Virus record (IMG/VR): IMGVR_UViG_3300032304_000896
Span: 1-32,996 of that record
Reading direction: 5' to 3' (one strand)
Source of the DNA: a virus
DNA: 32,996 bases
Below, piece by piece: positions 29,601 to 32,996 of the stretch. Each line of letters starts with the position of its first letter. The first letter of the stretch is position 1. The translations under genes were made by a program, and so were the position numbers. Under the pieces are notes generated by a model. The model made no database searches, had not been told where the DNA came from, and saw only the letters and a list, made by a program, of their open reading frames with translations.

Positions 29601-32600
29601 ATCAAGCCGCCAGTGAATTAGCCAACCGCGCAGGTGCTCAGTTTAGAAAAGTGCAAGAGGCTTATCGTAGTCAAGAGATTGGCGATGACGATTTCTTGGC
29701 GGGAAGAAAAGTTTACGATGCCGCCATGGCAGCTTTTGACAAGGCTGTAAAGAAAGAGCAGGGTGTAGTTGAACCAGTAGAAGATACGCAAGAGCGAATT
29801 ATTAGCATGACTCGCAAAGAGTATCGTGAAGACAAGGAAACATTGGGCAAAAGCAATCACCCGTCTTTGTCTATTGAGCTTGAAGGCAAAGAGCCAAAAT
29901 CTTTAATAAGCCGCCATGGCGAAAAAAATGTTCGTTTCTTAGGTCGTCTTTATGGCTTTACAACCAAAGACATTAAGGGCATTGCCAAAAAACTGATTGA
30001 GCAAGCCAACAACATTCAGTTGGTGAAAAAATATTCTACCGACGCGCTTAAGTCCATGACAAAAGCAGAATTGGCGCCAATCCTTAAGCAACTAGACCTT
30101 TCTGGCTATGGTCAAAAGTGGCAACTAGTAGAAAAAATTACGCGCTATACGCCAGATATTGTTCAAGCATTTAACCGAAGACTGCAAGACGCCAAGCACC
30201 AAACAGCTGTGACCAACGCGTTGCGCCAAGGCAAGGATGTGCGCGATGAAGTTTTGAAGGACTACCCTGAGCTTGTGCCTTTTGTCCGGGAGCGTGGCAG
30301 CGATATGTACAACAGCGCAATTAGTCAAATGGCGCTTAAGGAAACTTCAAACTTAACAGGGATGAACTGGACGGAGCATGCCGATAGTTTGCGGGAAGAC
30401 GTAAAAGACGAGCAGGATCCAAAAACCAAGCAAGTTTGGAATGATATTGCCGATGAAATTGACAGACGGTACGAGCAAACTTTTGCCAAGCGAGCTGACA
30501 TAGCAAATAAATTGGCCACAGCCACTGCGCCAACCATGGAAAGCATGATTGCTGAGCAAAAGCGCATAAAGGAAGAAGCTGCCGCAGAGGCCGTCACGCC
30601 CGCCGCTGAACTCACCACCAGCGAGCGTGAAGCAGAGATCAAGAAGATCAATGCCGGCATCAAGCGCTTGGCTCTGGAGCAAATCAAGCTTCCCGTAGAA
30701 GATGAAGTCAGAGAAGCAGAGATTGACAAGGAGATGTCTGTACTGATTGATCGCTTGAAAGAGCTGCAAGGCAAGCCCAAACAAGCACGTCCCGCTGTCG
30801 TTGAAAAAGCTCCCGTGTTTTCAGAGACAGAACTGACTGACATGCAAAACGAGCTGGTCAAGCTGCAACAACGAAAGAGCGTCATGATTGGCGACACATC
30901 TTTCGTTGATAACGAGATTGAAGATATTAAAGATGCGCTGCGTGATGCGGGCATTGACCCTCGAGAGTTTGCCATCGAGGCCAACGAAGCGCAGGGCGAA
31001 GACATTGTGAACGATGAGCAAGCGCCAGATAACCTGCCGTCCAATCAGCGTTTGCTTTTAATGCCATGCAGCGACATGAAAGGCCCAGCCAAAGCTACAG
31101 CTATGGAGCTTTACAAGGGCGTGTTCTTCCAAACATACAAGTCCAATGTCCAGCCAGGCGCTTTCCCGTTGGTGGTGATCTTGTCTGCCAAGCACGGCTT
31201 CATCAACACTAACCAAGAGATTGCCCCTTACGACGAGGTTATGTCTACGGCCAGAGCGGACACCATGCTCGCCAACTTACCAAAGTACATAGCGAACATC
31301 AAGATCCCAAGCGGTATCACTGATGTGATGATTGTGGGTGGCAAAGAGTATCAACGCGTTATGCGGGCGGCTGTTGCAGAGTTACAGTCGTTTGGCTTGG
31401 TCAGTCCTGAGGCATCTATCAATGCAACATCGGGCGGCATTGGAGTGCAGCGCCAACAACTGGGTGAGTACCTGCGGGCTATGCAGCCAACCGTGCCGGT
31501 TATTACTCAGGAACCTTTTACGATTGACGTGGAAGCCAAAGTCATTGATGAGAACGTCAAGCGCCTACCCGCACCTGATGTTCAAAAGTTAGAAAAACAT
31601 TACGGTGTTAAGCGAGGCACAGATGATTTCGTCCAGATGGTTAAGGACGATATTGTTCGGTTTGCCAACGAGGGTGCTGAAGCTGTGGCCAAGGCCATTC
31701 GGGAGATCATTCGCAAGTTGCATGCTGGCGTGTTGTCGGCTGCCATGATCTTTAACCCCGTCAACATTTCTTCTCCTGAGTTTTTATTCCATCCAAGTCA
31801 AACATATCGGGAAGACAAACAGGTGTTGGCCGAAGTGCCTGAAGATGTGCTCCCACGCATGTCGCCCAGTGCAAGACAGGCTTACAAGGTTTTATATCCC
31901 AGCATCAAAGATCGCTTGATTAAGAACGACAAGCTGATGGTGATTGCGGATAAGCCGGCGGCTCGGGTGTTTGTGTTCAAGCCTGATGGCTCTTTGTTAC
32001 TTGATAGGAAAGTTCTTTACGGCTCGACCATTGGCGACTTTTACAAAGGCAACACAGATCTACCGCAGAACCGGATCACGCCTGCCGGCTTGTTCACGCT
32101 GGGTCTGAGGGATGCAACACGTAGCGCTGGAGAAGCTCGCACAGCTGGTGAATACGACTTTAAGAAAGTGTTTGTGCTGGATAAAGCCATCGGTGGCGAG
32201 TACAGCGTCACACTGATGCATTCGGTTTGGCTGAATGAATCAGATGCCCAAGCCAGAGCGAAAGCCTTGCTGACCCCTGATGCTGCTGACTCACGCTATT
32301 CATTCGGTTGCATCAACGTGGACAAACCCACCTACAGCTTCTTGATCAACAACCACCTCCAGCAAATGGATGGGGCATCTTTGTTTGTGGTGCCGGATGA
32401 TCCTGCTAACTTGGCGGCCATGTTGGCTGGCAAGGAGAATGTTGGTGATGAGTTGAATCGCACCACCTTTAAGACGCCAACAGTAGAGATCAAGAAGACT
32501 GGTCAGTTGCCTAGCGCCAAAGCGAGAGAGGCTACCCAGTTGGCTGCTGGTGAGCGCCGCAAGAAGCCCAGTGATTTCTTGTTCAACCTTGAGCGGGGCG

Positions 32601-32996
32601 AGTTGCGCAAAGAGCAGATCAAAGAATACGCAACCATGCGAGCAGCGCTGGCCCGTGTACCTAAACAAGTGGCGGCAGGTAAAGCTGACTTGAGCATGCA
32701 GGCAGCCGTCACCCGCTTGATGCAACAAGCGCGTGACTTGAGCGCCATGATCAAGGTGACAAAGCCTCGCCTTGACAGCGCTGAGCAATTCTTAGCCAAG
32801 GCGGCAATTGAGTTTGACAAGGGCAACATTTCTGAGGATGTGTTTAACGTCATCAAGACGGCCTACGACAAGATGCCAGAGCTGTTGGGCGGCTTACTGC
32901 TCAGCGTTAAAGCACCAGCGGGCAGTTCGCGCGGCAGAGCAGCCGGCCAATTCTTGCCGTTCACCAGAGTTGTTCGTCTGTTCAAAGGAACCAGCG
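26660..32996 (+). CDS. Giant multidomain polyvalent-type protein, 3'-truncated
   Basis: ATG 26660 overlaps the upstream TAA, and the frame stays open for 2,112 codons to the right edge. FVPLSE/FVPLEP motifs occur at residues 3-8, about 17 and 486. A Gly/Ala/Val-rich, membrane-like stretch lies near 205-250. A ParB-like nuclease domain (about 611-730) has its signature S-G-R-H-R-L-D-L-A-K-R-T-G at 669-681. A SAP-like motif (MTKAELAPILKQLDLSGYGQ) starts at 1133. ALRQGKDVRDEVLKDYPEL at 1187 is a polyvalent-protein landmark. A DUF6884-like domain (about 1464-1610) has MPCSDMKG and ILSAKHGF. An L,D-transpeptidase domain (about 1755-1895) has H1854 and S-F-G-C-I-N with C1884. This is a virion-delivered polyvalent protein by architecture, and the end is missing. 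Confidence 0.85.
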   Translation, partial: MRFVPLSELEEKPKTFTFVPLEPIQSEPILSPEELMMGSIGAPNTEPPPKPRKPSNVPEMRAYEPSIADQFLNLFPGDRAKSANEANARRIAREQGISVDEAYRQMKEAVGVRGPMGARPSGQPMFNPEGRAPIKAAVEATPYVFEGIKKAPAGAAEATLRAIRGGAIEDSIDQGFLDQIITNMADDKDNLPFDPNYQGFQGLGKSLGFSLASMVSSAVAGTAATVATGGNVPIGIGAGMAASGTMAYRASKDDFLNRLRDKLNKDSERLYGTKLTTEQWQAARDEFDAEAVKYGAWEAVPEALSNAIFLKAFAKPAFTAGSKKLQGLMDKAGALAVENITETATGYGQNAAEFRAGLTKDEISIVDAFKQQFIQTGVMMGVMGGGMKGKQLAEKFYNDQVLPRVNPGSALAKAIKADIDAVAYSPEAIRQEAVRRLRPDQAQYEMQGLEPVPSVRPATITPPEEEPTVAPPAVTPPVAGATNLTFVPLSEAPKPGGRVEPSLSEAPITLAPEPRGRVEPPLGEESLPPVPPAITPSKVEAVPGMMTDEDLAQPENLTITPVTVTEPEVTPAAPAEPTLAAASLPETPTVPPAQTPKLFEPTPAEHQAQDMSVVALPVKNLTLSKDVPQFKAGASDKGVVEPLSGKFTQEGVAPIAVWRRLDGSMEVISGRHRLDLAKRTGTELINAQVYDEASGFDKAKAAILDAELNIRDEQGKVKDYVNYFKASGTDRETADAKGFLARTKGKRGFTIADQGSDALVAAINSDQIGDEAAYYVAINAPKDERLQNVGLRAIMDGKSMNTAVNTMQAVKAMAAEQDTTTDMFGFDDSLIKEAQEMAKIASKMQQSIQTRLAAITGAAKNPAMAKAEGIDVRDPDAIKRRIEELRAQKAALENWSTSPELVAEIRAARGVEAPQLELRGETEAEIRVREATQDADRQAQEARDIADRERDFFQLQPQVAEREEAPTMDMFAGEAAPSAEYQAASELANRAGAQFRKVQEAYRSQEIGDDDFLAGRKVYDAAMAAFDKAVKKEQGVVEPVEDTQERIISMTRKEYREDKETLGKSNHPSLSIELEGKEPKSLISRHGEKNVRFLGRLYGFTTKDIKGIAKKLIEQANNIQLVKKYSTDALKSMTKAELAPILKQLDLSGYGQKWQLVEKITRYTPDIVQAFNRRLQDAKHQTAVTNALRQGKDVRDEVLKDYPELVPFVRERGSDMYNSAISQMALKETSNLTGMNWTEHADSLREDVKDEQDPKTKQVWNDIADEIDRRYEQTFAKRADIANKLATATAPTMESMIAEQKRIKEEAAAEAVTPAAELTTSEREAEIKKINAGIKRLALEQIKLPVEDEVREAEIDKEMSVLIDRLKELQGKPKQARPAVVEKAPVFSETELTDMQNELVKLQQRKSVMIGDTSFVDNEIEDIKDALRDAGIDPREFAIEANEAQGEDIVNDEQAPDNLPSNQRLLLMPCSDMKGPAKATAMELYKGVFFQTYKSNVQPGAFPLVVILSAKHGFINTNQEIAPYDEVMSTARADTMLANLPKYIANIKIPSGITDVMIVGGKEYQRVMRAAVAELQSFGLVSPEASINATSGGIGVQRQQLGEYLRAMQPTVPVITQEPFTIDVEAKVIDENVKRLPAPDVQKLEKHYGVKRGTDDFVQMVKDDIVRFANEGAEAVAKAIREIIRKLHAGVLSAAMIFNPVNISSPEFLFHPSQTYREDKQVLAEVPEDVLPRMSPSARQAYKVLYPSIKDRLIKNDKLMVIADKPAARVFVFKPDGSLLLDRKVLYGSTIGDFYKGNTDLPQNRITPAGLFTLGLRDATRSAGEARTAGEYDFKKVFVLDKAIGGEYSVTLMHSVWLNESDAQARAKALLTPDAADSRYSFGCINVDKPTYSFLINNHLQQMDGASLFVVPDDPANLAAMLAGKENVGDELNRTTFKTPTVEIKKTGQLPSAKAREATQLAAGERRKKPSDFLFNLERGELRKEQIKEYATMRAALARVPKQVAAGKADLSMQAAVTRLMQQARDLSAMIKVTKPRLDSAEQFLAKAAIEFDKGNISEDVFNVIKTAYDKMPELLGGLLLSVKAPAGSSRGRAAGQFLPFTRVVRLFKGTS

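Noticed and set aside
30325-31044. 239-codon open frame on the - strand inside the giant gene
   Set aside because: It is Ser-rich with no recognisable domain and lies fully antisense to a strongly supported frame with known domains. It is best explained by codon bias of the sense gene.
1-32996. tRNA genes, integrase or attachment sites
   Set aside because: Intergenic gaps are too short to hold a tRNA, and no recombinase or attachment repeat was recognised.

Overview
The window is a dense, one-direction late-gene block from a tailed bacteriophage, or a prophage or metagenomic phage contig. All supported genes are on the + strand. GC content is roughly one half. Genes are packed with 1-14 base overlaps or gaps of a few bases, no stretch of more than about 50 bases lacks a gene, and no RNA gene, integrase, transposase or CRISPR array is seen. 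Many small proteins belong to families that I recall mainly from environmental, often freshwater, phages (DUF6321, DUF5872, Lys/Gly/Met-rich 'KGG' proteins, VIDYVTIASTGNATDFGDL repeat proteins). A short-tailed (podovirus-like) particle infecting a Gram-negative aquatic bacterium is the most reasonable guess, but the host cannot be read from the sequence. Terminase, portal and major capsid genes are not in the window and presumably lie upstream.

Layout. 1-360: end of a small structural protein gene, closed by a strong intrinsic terminator. 403-5948: small structural and accessory proteins, including a run of Lys/Gly/Met-rich proteins with a repeated 'x-K/D/E-G-G' motif, an endonuclease VII-type HNH gene wedged between two genes that look like halves of one protein family, a first adaptor-like protein and a zinc-ribbon protein. 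5950-10596: a second adaptor-like protein, two paralogous beta proteins, a 13-repeat 'ALTGVxASGAVGTV' protein and tail-fibre-type proteins. 10609-14679: three consecutive proteins built from about 46-residue kelch-like repeats in counts of 6, 6 and 12, probably receptor-binding propellers.

14708-16589: a coiled-coil protein, a GT-A glycosyltransferase and a small protein. 16596-18471: a membrane and lysis cassette (three small membrane or exported proteins, a GTA-type 3-TM holin and an M15 endolysin) with heavily overlapping frames. 18474-20981: a large tail nozzle or hub protein and a short protein carrying the LTGV repeat again. 21014-26660: Gly/Ala/Gln-rich proteins that look like internal or ejection proteins, with a GNAT-fold protein between them.

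26660-32996: a giant ORF (more than 2,112 codons, open at the right edge). It combines a ParB-like nuclease domain, a SAP-like motif, a DUF6884-like domain and an L,D-transpeptidase domain with an intact S-x-G-C-I motif. It has the architecture of a phage 'polyvalent protein', probably carried in the virion and delivered into the host. Together the genes describe tail completion, host recognition, lysis, and a set of proteins likely to be injected with the genome.
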